Under the pieces are notes generated by a model. It searched no databases and had not been told where the DNA came from. It saw nothing but the letters and a program-made list of their open reading frames with translations. Source: Nonomuraea sediminis (lineage in GTDB: Bacteria; Actinomycetota; Actinomycetes; Streptosporangiales; Streptosporangiaceae). Taken from it: 64,000 nt of DNA. Positions 37,462 through 46,207 of this stretch are shown piece by piece. Position numbers and translations under genes: made by a program. Location: positions 372,001 through 436,000 of the forward strand of contig NZ_JAHDTI010000002.1 in assembly GCF_018531495.1 (NCBI RefSeq). The letters run 5' to 3'. Numbering within the stretch: position 1 is the first letter of the stretch; every line of letters starts with the position of its first letter.

Positions 37462-37536
37462 GAGCCGTGGCATGTCCTGGTCGACCCGGAAGGTAATGAG
37501 TTCTGCCTGCTCAGGGCCCGCCTCGCAGCACTCTGA
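37462..37536 (+). pseudogene. C-terminal remnant of a VOC/glyoxalase family protein
   Basis: The last 23 codons before the stop at 37534-37536 read WHVLVDPEGNEFCLLRARL ending in AAL. The DPEGNEFC block is the hallmark of the final strand of glyoxalase/VOC proteins. Everything upstream in the same frame is low-complexity Gly/Ala/Arg sequence without the fold, so only the 3' end of a former gene remains. Confidence 0.65.
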
Positions 37537-37814
37537 AAGCCCTCGTCGGCAAGGGCGTGTGGGGCGTCAGGAGGGTGGGAGGGGGATCTCCCGAGGGCGG
37601 TTGAGGGTTTTGCCGGGGGTTGGGGTAGGAGCAAAACGGACGAGGGCATACAAATGGTGCACCCCCTGTCGGAAGAGATGAAGAGAGGGGATTCATCGAA
37701 TAGAGGCGGGCGCCGAGCGACCATAGGTACCCGACGCCCGCACTGAACGATGTGCGACCCCTGACATGAGGTGCACTTGGCCGGCCATCCGCCGACTGAC
37801 CGGCCATGATATGG

Positions 37815-37848
37815 AGCTCGGATCGGTCACGTCTGACCGATCCGAGCT
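37815..37848 (-). terminator. Terminator after the chaplin-like gene
   Basis: Perfect 15-bp stem AGCTCGGATCGGTCA/TGACCGATCCGAGCT with a CGTC loop, eight bases past the stop codon of the minus-strand chaplin-like gene. Confidence 0.85.
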
Positions 37849-37856
37849 TCGTCTTG

Positions 37857-38078
37857 CTAGCGGTGAACGATGGCGGTGGCGCCACCCTTGCAACCGGCGA
37901 TGGCCATACCCAGGATCGCCACGGCGTTGCCGCAGACGTCGATCGGGATGGTGATGGGCGCGAACACCTGGTTGCCGGAGAGCACACCGCCCTGACCGCT
38001 GGTCGTGTCGGCGTAGGCAGGCGCCGCCAGGGAGAGCATGGCTAGGGATCCGGCCACGACGACAGCCTTCTTGAACAC
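37857..38078 (-). CDS. Chaplin-like small secreted surface protein
   Basis: A 73-residue protein. Signal peptide MFKKAVVVAGSLAMLSLAAP, cleaved near AYA-DT (about 23). The mature part reads GVLSGNQVFAPITIPIDVCG then NAVAILGMAIAGCKGGA: the GN-x-V...P-x...P-x-x-VCGN-x-V pattern and two Cys match short chaplins, hydrophobic amyloid-forming proteins that coat aerial hyphae and spores. The usual C-terminal end is shortened. GTG 38078 has AGGAG upstream. Its presence supports a mycelial, sporulating actinomycete. Confidence 0.8.
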   Translation of the reverse strand: MFKKAVVVAGSLAMLSLAAPAYADTTSGQGGVLSGNQVFAPITIPIDVCGNAVAILGMAIAGCKGGATAIVHR

Positions 38079-38220
38079 GTAGGGGCTCCTCTCGACTTGC
38101 GGACGACCGAACCGGGAGAGATCGTCCGGCGACTCTGCGTAACGTTAGCGCAAAGCGGCGACATTGCGTAGTCAAACCATCACCGAGCGTACCGCCTGTC
38201 GGTCATGAGATAGTCCAGGC

Positions 38221-39183
38221 ATGTGGCTGAGCTGGCGTGTCGCCGTGGAGCGCGCCCTTTATGGCGAAGGCGGCTTCTACCTGCGCGAACGCCCCTCAGG
38301 CCACTTCCGCACCTCTGTCAGCGCCTCGGCCGCCTTCGCCGAGGCCGTGCTCGCCCTGCTGCTCGAGGTCGACGCCGAGCTGGGCTCGCCGGAGAAGCTG
38401 GACCTGGTCGACATCGGCGCGGGCGAGGGCGTCCTGGTCGGCCACGTGCTCGCCGCGGCGCCGCCGTACCTGCGCGAACGGCTGAGCATCACGGCGGTGG
38501 ACCTGTCCCCCAGGCCCGACGGGCTGCCGGAGGCGATCGTGTGGAGCGCCACGATCCCGTCCGGCATCCAGGGGCTGGCCATCGCGAACGAGTGGCTCGA
38601 CAACATCCCCGTCGACATCGCCGAGCTGACCCCCGACGGGCCCAGGCTCGTGCTGGTCGACACCGAGACCGGCGAGGAGCGGCTTGGCGACCTGGTGAGC
38701 GAGCCCGACCGGCGGTGGCTGGAGCAGTGGTGGCCGCTGCGCAGGATGGGCGCGCGGGCCGAGATCGGGTGCTCGCGCGACGCGGCCTGGGCGGCGGTCC
38801 TGGTACGGCTGGCGCGGGGCCGAGCCGTGGCCATCGACTATGCACACCCTGTGGATAACCGGCCGCCCTGCGGGACGCTCACGGGATACCGCGACGGCGC
38901 CGTCGTGGCGCCCATCCCCGACGGTACCTGCGACATCACCGCTCATGTGGCACTCGACGCGTGCGCCGAGGCGGGCGAGCGGGCGGGCGCGATATCCACA
39001 ACCTTGTCCACACAGCGCGAGATGCTGAAGGCGCTGGGCATCGCCGGCAGGCGTCCCTCCATCGAGCTGGCGACCAGCGATCCGCGCGGCTACCTGAGGG
39101 CGCTGGCGCGCGCCACGGAGGAGGCCGAGCTCATCGATCCGTCAGGGCTCGGCGGCTTCGGCTGGCTGACCCAGCGACGCTAG
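38221..39183 (+). CDS. MidA/NDUFAF7-like class I SAM-dependent methyltransferase
   Basis: A 320-residue protein. GGFYLRERPSGHFRTSVSAS at residues 16-35 is the family-specific opening (GxYY...GdFxTs type); motif I is LVDIGAGEGVLVGHVLAA near 62; IANEWLDNIPVDI near 123 is the NE-x-x-D-x-x-P block; YAHPVDNRPPCGTLTGYRDG near 205 corresponds to the later G-T-L-x-x-Y-R-x-H block. Eukaryotic NDUFAF7 methylates an Arg of the 49-kDa complex I subunit, and a stand-alone NuoD homologue of that subunit is encoded 5 kb away, so the pair may work together (inference). Confidence 0.82.
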   Translation: MWLSWRVAVERALYGEGGFYLRERPSGHFRTSVSASAAFAEAVLALLLEVDAELGSPEKLDLVDIGAGEGVLVGHVLAAAPPYLRERLSITAVDLSPRPDGLPEAIVWSATIPSGIQGLAIANEWLDNIPVDIAELTPDGPRLVLVDTETGEERLGDLVSEPDRRWLEQWWPLRRMGARAEIGCSRDAAWAAVLVRLARGRAVAIDYAHPVDNRPPCGTLTGYRDGAVVAPIPDGTCDITAHVALDACAEAGERAGAISTTLSTQREMLKALGIAGRRPSIELATSDPRGYLRALARATEEAELIDPSGLGGFGWLTQRR

Positions 39184-39229
39184 GTGTGGGGCTTTACCGG
39201 ATAGCGGAAAAGGACCGTTCCAGGCTGCA

Positions 39230-39589
39230 ATGGGAGACATGAAGACCCGTCTCCTCCCGGGCCCATGCGATCAGCTCACGGAATGGTCCACCCAGACCGG
39301 CGTGCGGCTGGAGATCTGGGCGCTGCCCGAAGCCGACCTCCCCCTCTCCGTCGGCGACGCGCTGCGCGAGCTGCTCAGCGAGATCCTCGACCGCACCGCA
39401 CGTGCCGCCCACGTGCGGACGCTCTCGGTCGCGATCACCGCGAGCGCCAGGTCGGTCCGGGTGACCGTGAGCCACGACGGATCCGGCGTCGCGCCGGGCC
39501 GGGAGGAGGCCAGCGGGCCGTGGGGCAGGATGCGTTCCAACACCGTGGTCGGCGCGGGAACCACCTACAGCGCCGAGATCACACGGTGA
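39230..39589 (+). CDS. Small ATPase-fold (HATPase_c-like) protein
   Basis: A 119-residue protein: an N-terminal helical part (ALRELLSEILDRTARAAHVR) followed by strand/loop sequence VRVTVSHDGSGVAPG and GRMRSNTVVGAGTTYSAEI, which look like the N-box, G1 and last strand of a histidine-kinase ATPase domain. No phosphoacceptor or sensor domain is present, so it may be an anti-sigma-like or partner kinase. ATG 39239 is a possible alternative start. Its 3' end overlaps the convergent P450 gene by 11 bases. Confidence 0.65.
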   Translation: MGDMKTRLLPGPCDQLTEWSTQTGVRLEIWALPEADLPLSVGDALRELLSEILDRTARAAHVRTLSVAITASARSVRVTVSHDGSGVAPGREEASGPWGRMRSNTVVGAGTTYSAEITR

Positions 39590-40757
39590 CCTCGAGCGCC
39601 TCCAGGCCGCGGATGATGTATCCCGGCTTCCATTCGGGCTCGCGGACCAGCTCCAGCTTGGGCGCCTTGGCGAGCAGCGCGCCGTACGACTCCGTCAGCT
39701 CGATCCTGGCCAGCGGCGCGCCCAGGCAGAAGTGGATGCCCGCGCCGAAGGAGATGTGCGGGTTGTCCACCCGGCCGAGGTCGAGCCTGTCGGGGTCGGC
39801 AAAGGCGTCCGGGTCGTGGTTGGCCGAGCCGAACAGCAGCGCCACCTCGGATCCGCGCGGGATCCGGACGCCGTCGACCTCGATGTCCTCCAGCACCCAG
39901 CGCTCGAACAGCTGCAGCGGCGTGTCGAAGCGCATCAGCTCCTCGATGGCCGTGGGCAGCAGGGAGTGGTCGGCGCGCAGCCTGGCCAGCTCGGCGGGGT
40001 TCCTGAACAGCGCCCACCAGCCGTTGCCTGTGACGTTCACGGTGGCCTCGTGGCCGGCGTTGAGCAGCAGGATGCAGGTGCCGGCCAGCTCGTCCTCGGT
40101 GAGCTCGTCGATCTGGGCGAGCGCCGTGACCAGGTTGTCGCCGGTGGAGGTCCTGGCCAGGTCCTTGAGGTAGTCCATGAACTCGGTCGCCGCGCGGGCG
40201 GCCGTGTGCTGGGCCTCGAGCGAGGGGTTGAGCTCGTACATCCCGCAGATGTCGGCCGACCAGGGCCGCAGCAGGTGCCGGTCGGACTCGGGCACGCCCA
40301 GCATCTCGGCGATGACCGTGACCGGCAGCGGCTCGGCGACCTCGGCAATGAGGTCGCCGCCGCCCTTCTCGACGAAGGCGTCGACCAGCCCGGCCACGAT
40401 CGTCTGGACCCGGGGGCGCATGGACTCGACCATGCGCGGGGTGAACGCCCTGGACACCAGGCGGCGCAGCCTGGTGTGCTCGGGCGGCTCGACCTCCAGC
40501 ATGCCCGCCCTGCTCATCCGCCAGAACGGCTCGAGGAAGTCGGGCTCGGGCTGCCTGCCGAACTCCTCGTGGGTGGCCACGTGCAGGTAGTCGCGGCCCA
40601 GCCGCCTGTCCCTGAGCAGCGCGTTGACGTCGGCGTGGCGGGGGATCAGCCACTGGTTGCTGGGTTCGAAGTAGTGGACGGCCTTCTCACGCCTCAGCTC
40701 GGCGAGGGCGTCATAGGGCCATGCCACGAAATCCGGATTCCACGGATCAAAGCTCAC
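39579..40757 (-). CDS. Cytochrome P450
   Basis: A 392-residue P450 with I-helix NAGHEATV, ExxR in AIEELMRFDTPLQ, HISFG and heme loop FGAGIHFCLGAPLARIE. It is the second P450 here; it shares the same general class as the one at 26.5 kb but differs clearly in sequence. Substrate unknown. Its ATG overlaps the TerC stop (ATGA), so the two are translationally coupled, an unusual pairing. No redox partner gene is nearby. Confidence 0.93.
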   Translation of the reverse strand: MSFDPWNPDFVAWPYDALAELRREKAVHYFEPSNQWLIPRHADVNALLRDRRLGRDYLHVATHEEFGRQPEPDFLEPFWRMSRAGMLEVEPPEHTRLRRLVSRAFTPRMVESMRPRVQTIVAGLVDAFVEKGGGDLIAEVAEPLPVTVIAEMLGVPESDRHLLRPWSADICGMYELNPSLEAQHTAARAATEFMDYLKDLARTSTGDNLVTALAQIDELTEDELAGTCILLLNAGHEATVNVTGNGWWALFRNPAELARLRADHSLLPTAIEELMRFDTPLQLFERWVLEDIEVDGVRIPRGSEVALLFGSANHDPDAFADPDRLDLGRVDNPHISFGAGIHFCLGAPLARIELTESYGALLAKAPKLELVREPEWKPGYIIRGLEALEVTV

Positions 40758-41488
40758 GAATGCATCTTAGGTTCGGCTCTGTTGTGCCTGCTCCGCATCC
40801 GGATGTTCAGCAGCTCCACGACCAGTGAGAACGCCATCGCGAAGTAGATGTAGCCCTTGGACACGTGCTGCCCCAGCCCTTCGGCGATGAGCACGACCCC
40901 GATCAGCACCAGGAAGGCCAGTGCCAGCATCTTGATGCTCGGGTGCCGGTCCACGAAGCGGGCGATCGGCCCGGAGGCGAACAGCATCACCAGCACCGCC
41001 ACGATCACCGCAGCGACCATCACGCCGAGCTGGTCGACCATGCCGACGGCGGTGATCACCGAGTCGAGCGAGAAGACGACGTCGAGCACCATGATCTGCA
41101 GGATCACCGAGGTGAACGAGGTGACCGCGCGGGTCTTGCCGTCCTGCTCCTTCAGCTCCATGCTGTGGCCGATCTCGGTGACGCTCTTGGCCAGCAGGAA
41201 CAGGCCACCGAGCAGCAGGATCAGATCCCGCCCCGAGATCTCGTGCCCGAACACCTCGAACAGCGGCGCTGTGAGTTTCACCACCCACGCGAGCGCCAGC
41301 AGCAGGAGCAGCCGGCTGATGAGCGCCGCGCCGAGGCCCATGATGCGGGCCTTGTCGCGCTGCGATTCCGGGAGTTTCCCCGCCAGGATGGAGATGAAGA
41401 TGATGTTGTCTATGCCCAGCACGATCTCCAGGGCGACCAGGGTGAAAAACCCGATCCAGATCTGAGGGTCGGCCACCCAGTCCAGCAT
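40754..41488 (-). CDS. TerC family integral membrane protein
   Basis: A 244-residue protein with seven predicted helices. Family landmarks are ALEIVLGIDNIIFISILA (residues about 18-35) and VVFSLDSVITAVGM (about 125-138), two Asp-containing helices thought to line a metal site in TerC proteins, which are implicated in manganese export and metal loading of secreted proteins. ATG 41488 has GGAGGTG six bases upstream. It is divergent from the SAM-IV riboswitch gene and precedes the P450 by overlap. Confidence 0.9.
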   Translation of the reverse strand: MLDWVADPQIWIGFFTLVALEIVLGIDNIIFISILAGKLPESQRDKARIMGLGAALISRLLLLLALAWVVKLTAPLFEVFGHEISGRDLILLLGGLFLLAKSVTEIGHSMELKEQDGKTRAVTSFTSVILQIMVLDVVFSLDSVITAVGMVDQLGVMVAAVIVAVLVMLFASGPIARFVDRHPSIKMLALAFLVLIGVVLIAEGLGQHVSKGYIYFAMAFSLVVELLNIRMRSRHNRAEPKMHS

Positions 41489-41551
41489 CTGCACACCTCC
41501 ACGCACGGTTTCCCGGTTCCAACGAGCCAACCGGCGCAGAAGTTCGCGGGC

Positions 41552-41582
41552 TTGCGATTGGTGGCCAAGTGTCGGTTATAGT
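41552..41582 (+). promoter_or_regulatory. Promoter of the SAM-IV riboswitch transcript
   Basis: -35-like TTGCGA (41552-41557) and -10 TATAGT (41577-41582) with a 19-base spacer, placing the transcription start a few bases before the aptamer. Confidence 0.5.
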
Positions 41583-41591
41583 TCCCCTCGT

Positions 41592-41705
41592 AGGTCATGA
41601 GTGCCAGCGACAAGCCCCGGCTAGCTGGCCGGCAACCCTCGCGTCCGCGGCGGGGTGCCCCGGGTGAAGACCTGGTCCGCCACAACGGGTGGCGGGCAAG
41701 CGCGG
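41592..41705 (+). ncRNA. SAM-IV riboswitch
   Basis: The leader matches the SAM-IV pattern: AGGTCATGAGTGCCAGCGAC, AAGCCCCGGCTAGCTGGCCGG, CAACCCTCGCG, CGGGGTGCCCCGGGTGAAGACCT, closing P1 with AGGTC/GACCT, then a CCGCCAC/GTGGCGG hairpin (41677-41695). SAM-IV occurs in actinomycetes before sulfur and methionine genes and shuts expression when S-adenosylmethionine is abundant. A GGGTC/GACCC hairpin (41725-41738) sits directly against the GAGGGGAA ribosome site, so control may be translational. Confidence 0.9.
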
Positions 41706-41751
41706 GCTCCGTGGGTGCTTCCTGGGGTCCGATGACCCGAGGGGAAGTGCT

Positions 41752-43038
41752 GTGTCCACGCTGACGATCTTCAACTCCGTGCCCGTCCAGGCCGCCGCCG
41801 AGGCGCCCGCCAGGCAGGCCCGCTCGATCCCCGCCGTGCTCGGCGCCGACCTGGAGGTCCCGGTCAAGGGCGGCAAGCTGGTCTCCTACGCCAACCTCGA
41901 CTACGCCGCCAGCGCGCCCTGTCTGGTGCCGGTCAGCGAGGCCGTCACCGCCGCGCTCCCGGCCTACTCCAGCGTGCACCGCGGCGCGGGCTACGCCTCC
42001 CAGCTCACCACCGCCCGCTACGAGCAGGCCCGCCACACCGTGCGGGCCTTCGTCGGCGCCCGCCCCGACGACGCGGTCATCTTCACCCGCAACACCACCG
42101 ACGCCACGAACCTGCTGGCCGGCTGCCTCCCCCAGGGCACCACCGTGGTCGTCTTCGACACCGAGCACCACGCCTCACTGCTGCCCTGGCCGCAGGCCGT
42201 ACGGCTGGCGCCGCCCGCGTTCCCCGGCGAGGCGGTCCGCGCTGCCGACGAGGCCCTGGCCGCGATCGACGGCCCCAAGCTGCTCGTGGTGACCGCCGCC
42301 TCCAACGTCACCGGCGAGCTGTGGCCCATCGCGGCGCTCGCCCACATCGCCCACCGGCACGGCGCCCGCATCCTCGTCGACGCCGCCCAGCTCGTGCCGC
42401 ACCGCAGGCTCAACCTGACCGCGCTCGACCTGGACTACGTCGCCTTCTCCGGCCACAAGCTCTACGCCCCCTTCGGCGCCGGGGTCCTGGTGGGCCGCCG
42501 CGACTGGCTCTCGGACGGCGAGCCGTACCTCAAGGGCGGCGGCGCGGTGAAGTCGGTCGACGAGACGACCGAGTGGCACGAGGACGCCGAGCCGCGGCAC
42601 GAGGCAGGCACGCCGAACGTGCTGGGCGCGATCGCGCTGGCCGCCGCGTGCGACGCGCTGACCGCCACCGGCTGGACGGAGCTGGTGCGCGAGGAGGAGC
42701 GCCTGATCTCCCGGCTGCGCGCCGGGCTGGCCGCCATCCCCGGCGTGCGCGAGCTGTCGCTGTGGGGACCCGACCACCCCCGCGTGGGCATCGTGTCGTT
42801 CACGGTCGAGGGCTACTCGGCGCGCGAGGTGGCCGAGGCCCTGTCGGGCGAGTACGGCATCGGCGTGCGCGACGGCAAGTTCTGCGCGCACCCGTTCGTC
42901 CGCCACCTGCTCGGCACCGCCGACGGCGGCTGCGAGGACGGTACGGCTTCCGCCGTGCGCGCCTCCATCGGCATCGGCACCACGCAGGAGCACGTGGACC
43001 GCCTCGTCGAGGCAGTCCACGACCTCGCCTGCCGCTAG
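41752..43038 (+). CDS. Class V aminotransferase / cysteine desulfurase-like enzyme
   Basis: A 428-residue PLP enzyme. ANLDYAASAPCLVPVSEAV opens the NifS/SufS-like fold; FTRNTTDATNLLAG, HHASLLPWP, then LVDAAQLVPHRRLNL and the PLP lysine in VAFSGHKLYAPFGAGVL are clear. A Cys lies in GKFCAHPFVRHL near 385, at about the place of desulfurase loop cysteines, so sulfur transfer is plausible but unproven. GTG 41752 follows GAGGGGAA. Because it sits behind a SAM-IV riboswitch, a place in methionine or cysteine metabolism is likely. Confidence 0.85.
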   Translation: MSTLTIFNSVPVQAAAEAPARQARSIPAVLGADLEVPVKGGKLVSYANLDYAASAPCLVPVSEAVTAALPAYSSVHRGAGYASQLTTARYEQARHTVRAFVGARPDDAVIFTRNTTDATNLLAGCLPQGTTVVVFDTEHHASLLPWPQAVRLAPPAFPGEAVRAADEALAAIDGPKLLVVTAASNVTGELWPIAALAHIAHRHGARILVDAAQLVPHRRLNLTALDLDYVAFSGHKLYAPFGAGVLVGRRDWLSDGEPYLKGGGAVKSVDETTEWHEDAEPRHEAGTPNVLGAIALAAACDALTATGWTELVREEERLISRLRAGLAAIPGVRELSLWGPDHPRVGIVSFTVEGYSAREVAEALSGEYGIGVRDGKFCAHPFVRHLLGTADGGCEDGTASAVRASIGIGTTQEHVDRLVEAVHDLACR

Positions 43039-43850
43039 GTGTTCTCCGGCTTGTTCTTGTCGGAGACCAGGGCGTCGATGTTCCGCATCTCCTCGTCGCT
43101 CGAGCGCGGGCCGCTCGGCTGCTTGGGCACGTCGGCCTGCTGTGTGGTGTCCCCTGCCTGCTGGGGCACCTCGTGCTTCCCGGGCGCCTCGGCAGCGGGC
43201 TTCTCGGAAGTGGGCGCCTCCGCTGCGGGTGTCTCCGGCCGGGGCATCTCAGCCGTGGGCGCCTCGGCTGTGGGGGCCTCCGCTCTGGGGGCCTCCGCTG
43301 TGGGCGCTTCGGCTGTGGGCGTCCCCGTAGGCGTGGGAGCCTCGGTGGTGGGCGCCGCGGGTGCGGGTGCCTCGGACGTGGGCGGGGTCGCGGCTGGAGC
43401 GTGGGCGGCCATCTCGCGCTCGGCCTCCTTGGCGGCGCCACGCCGCTTGTAGGAGGTGTTGATGATGCCGTCGATGCCGAACCGACCGCCTCCCAGCGCC
43501 ATGAACAGCAGCATGCTCGCCCCGAACGACGCGACCAGTTCCCAGCCGTTGTTGGTGACGAAGATGCCGTGCGGGGCGTGGACGAAGACGATCGCGCCGA
43601 TCCACACGACCAGGAGGGCCAGCGCGGCCAGCCGTACCAGCAGACCGACGATCAGCAGGAAGCCCCCGACGATCTCCGCAAGCATGGTGTATGTGGCGGC
43701 GAGCTGGGGCAAGGGCATTCCGGTCGTGGCGAACAGCCGACCGAGGGGCGTGAACCCGATCTGCCAGTGCACCAGGCCGTGAGCCAGAAAGATCACGCCG
43801 AGCGTCACCCTCGCGATCAGTGCTGCGATGTCAAATGGAATCCGCTTCAT
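43035..43850 (-). CDS. DoxX family membrane protein with Pro/Ala/Glu/Thr-rich tail
   Basis: A 271-residue protein. Residues 1-135 are a four-helix DoxX domain (MKRIPFDIAALIARVTLGVI, FLAHGLVHW, LPQLAATYTMLAEIVGGFLL, ending GGGRFGIDGI). After a basic stretch (YKRRGAAKEAER) about 110 residues are low complexity, repeating EAPTA and EAP-type units. ATG 43850 is chosen; the frame upstream is antisense to nuoD. DoxX proteins are often linked to redox stress in actinobacteria. The stop overlaps that of the convergent class V aminotransferase by four bases. Confidence 0.85.
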   Translation of the reverse strand: MKRIPFDIAALIARVTLGVIFLAHGLVHWQIGFTPLGRLFATTGMPLPQLAATYTMLAEIVGGFLLIVGLLVRLAALALLVVWIGAIVFVHAPHGIFVTNNGWELVASFGASMLLFMALGGGRFGIDGIINTSYKRRGAAKEAEREMAAHAPAATPPTSEAPAPAAPTTEAPTPTGTPTAEAPTAEAPRAEAPTAEAPTAEMPRPETPAAEAPTSEKPAAEAPGKHEVPQQAGDTTQQADVPKQPSGPRSSDEEMRNIDALVSDKNKPENT

Positions 43851-43964
43851 GGTGTTTTCTCCCCCCGTTCCTCCTATTTCTCCCCTGTCCGATTCATGGG
43901 ATGCGCCTGCATACCGTTCCTTGACCATCACCCGAGCTGGATCAACGCCTAGCGCGGTGGCAGC

Positions 43965-45119
43965 ATGGGCCGTATGACGGAACGCGTGGTCGGGATAGGC
44001 GCCGGCGCCAAGGAGCTGGCCACCGAGGACATGATCCTCAACATCGGCCCGCAGCACCCGTCCACCCACGGCGTGCTGAGGCTCAGGCTCACCCTCGACG
44101 GCGAACGGATCGCCACGGCCGAGCCGATCATCGGCTACATGCACAGGGGCGCGGAGAAGCTGTTCGAGGTCCGCGACTACCGCCAGGTCATCATGCTGGC
44201 CAACCGGCACGACTGGCTGGCGGGCTTCGCCAACGAGCTCGGCGTGGTGCTGGCCGCCGAGCGCCTGCTGGGCATGGAGGTGCCCGTCAGGGCCGTATGG
44301 GCGCGCACGCTGCTTGCCGAGCTCAACCGGGTGCTCAGCCACCTGATGTTCCTCGGCAGCTACCCGCTCGAGCTGGGCGCGATCACCCCCGTCTTCTACG
44401 CCTTCGACGAGCGCGAACGCATCCAGGCCGTCATGGAGGAGATCTCCGGCGGCCGCATGCACTTCATGTTCAACCGCGTCGGCGGGCTGAAGGAGGACCT
44501 GCCCTACGGCTGGCTCGACCGCGTCACCGAGGCGGTCGCCGTGACCCGCCGCAAGGTCCCCGACATCGAGAACCTCATACTCAACAACGAGATCTTCCTG
44601 GCCCGCACCAGGGGCGTCGGCGTCCTCGACCAGGAGAAGATCCTGCAATACGGCGTGAGCGGCCCGGTCGCCCGCGCCTCCGGGATCGACTTCGACCTGC
44701 GCCGCGACCAGCCGTACCTGGCCTACCCCGAGCTGCCCGTGAAGGTCGTCACCCGCAGCGCCGGCGACTGCCACTCCCGCTTCGAGGTGCTGTTCGACCA
44801 GCTGAAGGTCTCCCTCGACCTGGCCGACGCCTGCGTGGACAAGCTCCGCTCGCTGCCGCCGGGGCCGATCAACCAGCGCCTGCCCAAGGTGCTCAAGGTG
44901 CCGGAGGGCCACACCTACGCCTGGACGGAGAACCCGCTCGGCATCAACGGCTACTACCTGGTCTCCAAGGGCGACAAGACGCCGTGGCGGCTCAAGCTGC
45001 GCTCGGCCTCCTACAGCAACATCCAGGTGCTGCGCGAGGTGCTGCCAGGACATCTGGTCGCCGACATGATCGCCATCCTCGGCTCGATGTTCTTCGTCGT
45101 GGGTGACATCGACAAGTGA
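43965..45119 (+). CDS. Stand-alone NuoD-like NADH dehydrogenase 49-kDa subunit
   Basis: A 384-residue homologue of complex I NuoD. The quinone-site block [33 protein letters not shown], then [32 protein letters not shown] and the C-terminal VVGDIDK are all conserved, including the His of HPSTHGV and the Arg after SHL. No other nuo gene is present. The gene is coupled by a GTGA overlap to an acyltransferase. An alternative start is ATG 43974. It is probably a second NuoD outside the main operon; whether it enters complex I is unknown. Confidence 0.9.
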   Translation: MGRMTERVVGIGAGAKELATEDMILNIGPQHPSTHGVLRLRLTLDGERIATAEPIIGYMHRGAEKLFEVRDYRQVIMLANRHDWLAGFANELGVVLAAERLLGMEVPVRAVWARTLLAELNRVLSHLMFLGSYPLELGAITPVFYAFDERERIQAVMEEISGGRMHFMFNRVGGLKEDLPYGWLDRVTEAVAVTRRKVPDIENLILNNEIFLARTRGVGVLDQEKILQYGVSGPVARASGIDFDLRRDQPYLAYPELPVKVVTRSAGDCHSRFEVLFDQLKVSLDLADACVDKLRSLPPGPINQRLPKVLKVPEGHTYAWTENPLGINGYYLVSKGDKTPWRLKLRSASYSNIQVLREVLPGHLVADMIAILGSMFFVVGDIDK

Positions 45120-46201
45120 GAGACAAGTACGTCGACTGGTTGCGCGCCATCAGCCTGATCGTGGTGGTGGTGTGGCACTGGGCGTTCACGATCCTGCAGT
45201 GGACCCCGTCGGGCCCCGAGCCGACCAGCCCGCTGGGCTTCACCTCGGGCCTGTGGATCCTGACCTGGCTGCTGCAGGTGCTGCCGCTGTTCTTCTACGT
45301 GGGCGGGCACGTCCACCTGCTGTCCTGGGAACGCGCGCAGGCCCGCGGCCAGGGGCTCGGGGCGTTCGTCTGGCGGCGGATCAGGGCGCTGTCCATCCCT
45401 GCCCTGGGCCTTTCCGCGGTGTGGGTGGCCATCGGCGCGATCGTGACCGCCGTGTTCCACGTGGACTGGATGTGGCGGGTGGTGCTGCTGGTGCTCAGCC
45501 CGCTGTGGTTCCTCGGCGTCTACCTGGTGCTGATCGCGCTGCTGCCGGTGTCGCTGTGGATGCACCGGCGCTTCGACGTGCTCGCCCTGATCTGGCTGGG
45601 CGGCGCCGCGCTGGTGGTCGACGTGCTCCGCTTCCGCTACGGCGTGGAGTGGGCGGGCTGGCTGAACATGATCATCGTGTGGGGGCTGGCGCACCAGGCC
45701 GGGTTCTTCTACGACCGGATCGTGATCCTGCCCCGCCGCTACGACGTGGGCATCCTGTGGACGGGCCTGTTCGCGCTGTTCGGGCTGGTCTACTCGGGCA
45801 TCTATCCGGGCTCGATGGTCGGGGTGCCCGGCGACAAGTGGTCCAACATGGCGCCGCCCACGTTCGTCATCGTGGCCCTGCTCATCTTCCAGATCGGCCT
45901 GGTCGAGGTGCTGCGCCCGTCCATGGAACGGGTCCTGGAGCGCCCCGGCTGGAAACGCGTCAACGAGACCATCAACCGTTACGCCCTGCCGCTGTTCCTC
46001 TTCCACACCACCGGCATGGCCATCGCCCTGGGCCTGGGTTGGTGGCTCCTCGGCAGCCTCGGCGCGAAGGTCCCCCCGGACCTCAGCTGGTGGCTCGAAC
46101 GCCCCATCGCCATCCTCGCCCCCCTGATCTGCACTCTCCCCGTCATCTACCTGTACGGCAGGCGCCGCAAGAACGTGGAGAACGTCCAGCCCAAGCGCTG
46201 A
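45116..46201 (+). CDS. Acyltransferase 3 family integral membrane protein
   Basis: A 361-residue protein with about ten membrane helices. The opening [20 protein letters not shown] has the R and H of the acyltransferase 3 first helix, and [15 protein letters not shown] and [14 protein letters not shown] continue the pattern. Family members transfer acyl groups to sugars, peptidoglycan or antibiotics. GTG 45116 overlaps the NuoD-like stop, which is a striking pairing with an apparent respiratory subunit. The substrate is unknown. Confidence 0.85.
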   Translation: MRDKYVDWLRAISLIVVVVWHWAFTILQWTPSGPEPTSPLGFTSGLWILTWLLQVLPLFFYVGGHVHLLSWERAQARGQGLGAFVWRRIRALSIPALGLSAVWVAIGAIVTAVFHVDWMWRVVLLVLSPLWFLGVYLVLIALLPVSLWMHRRFDVLALIWLGGAALVVDVLRFRYGVEWAGWLNMIIVWGLAHQAGFFYDRIVILPRRYDVGILWTGLFALFGLVYSGIYPGSMVGVPGDKWSNMAPPTFVIVALLIFQIGLVEVLRPSMERVLERPGWKRVNETINRYALPLFLFHTTGMAIALGLGWWLLGSLGAKVPPDLSWWLERPIAILAPLICTLPVIYLYGRRRKNVENVQPKR

Positions 46202-46207
46202 AACCGC

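Larger units (their letters stand above)
37203..37856. other. Repeat-rich intergenic region with gene remnant
   Basis: No intact gene is seen in this 654-base gap. A 20-base direct repeat, AGCAGCGCGAGCAGCACGG, occurs twice (about 37334 and 37388) amid CA/CG-rich low-complexity sequence. A glyoxalase-like remnant is at 37462-37536, a 30-codon frame from ATG 37654 has no support, and a terminator is at 37815-37848. Confidence 0.55.

Noticed and set aside
37654..37746. 30-codon frame after the glyoxalase remnant
   Set aside because: Composition and position give no support and no ribosome site is clear.
43851..45053. Long extension of the DoxX frame
   Set aside because: It lies antisense to the NuoD-like gene and DoxX has a normal ATG at 43850.
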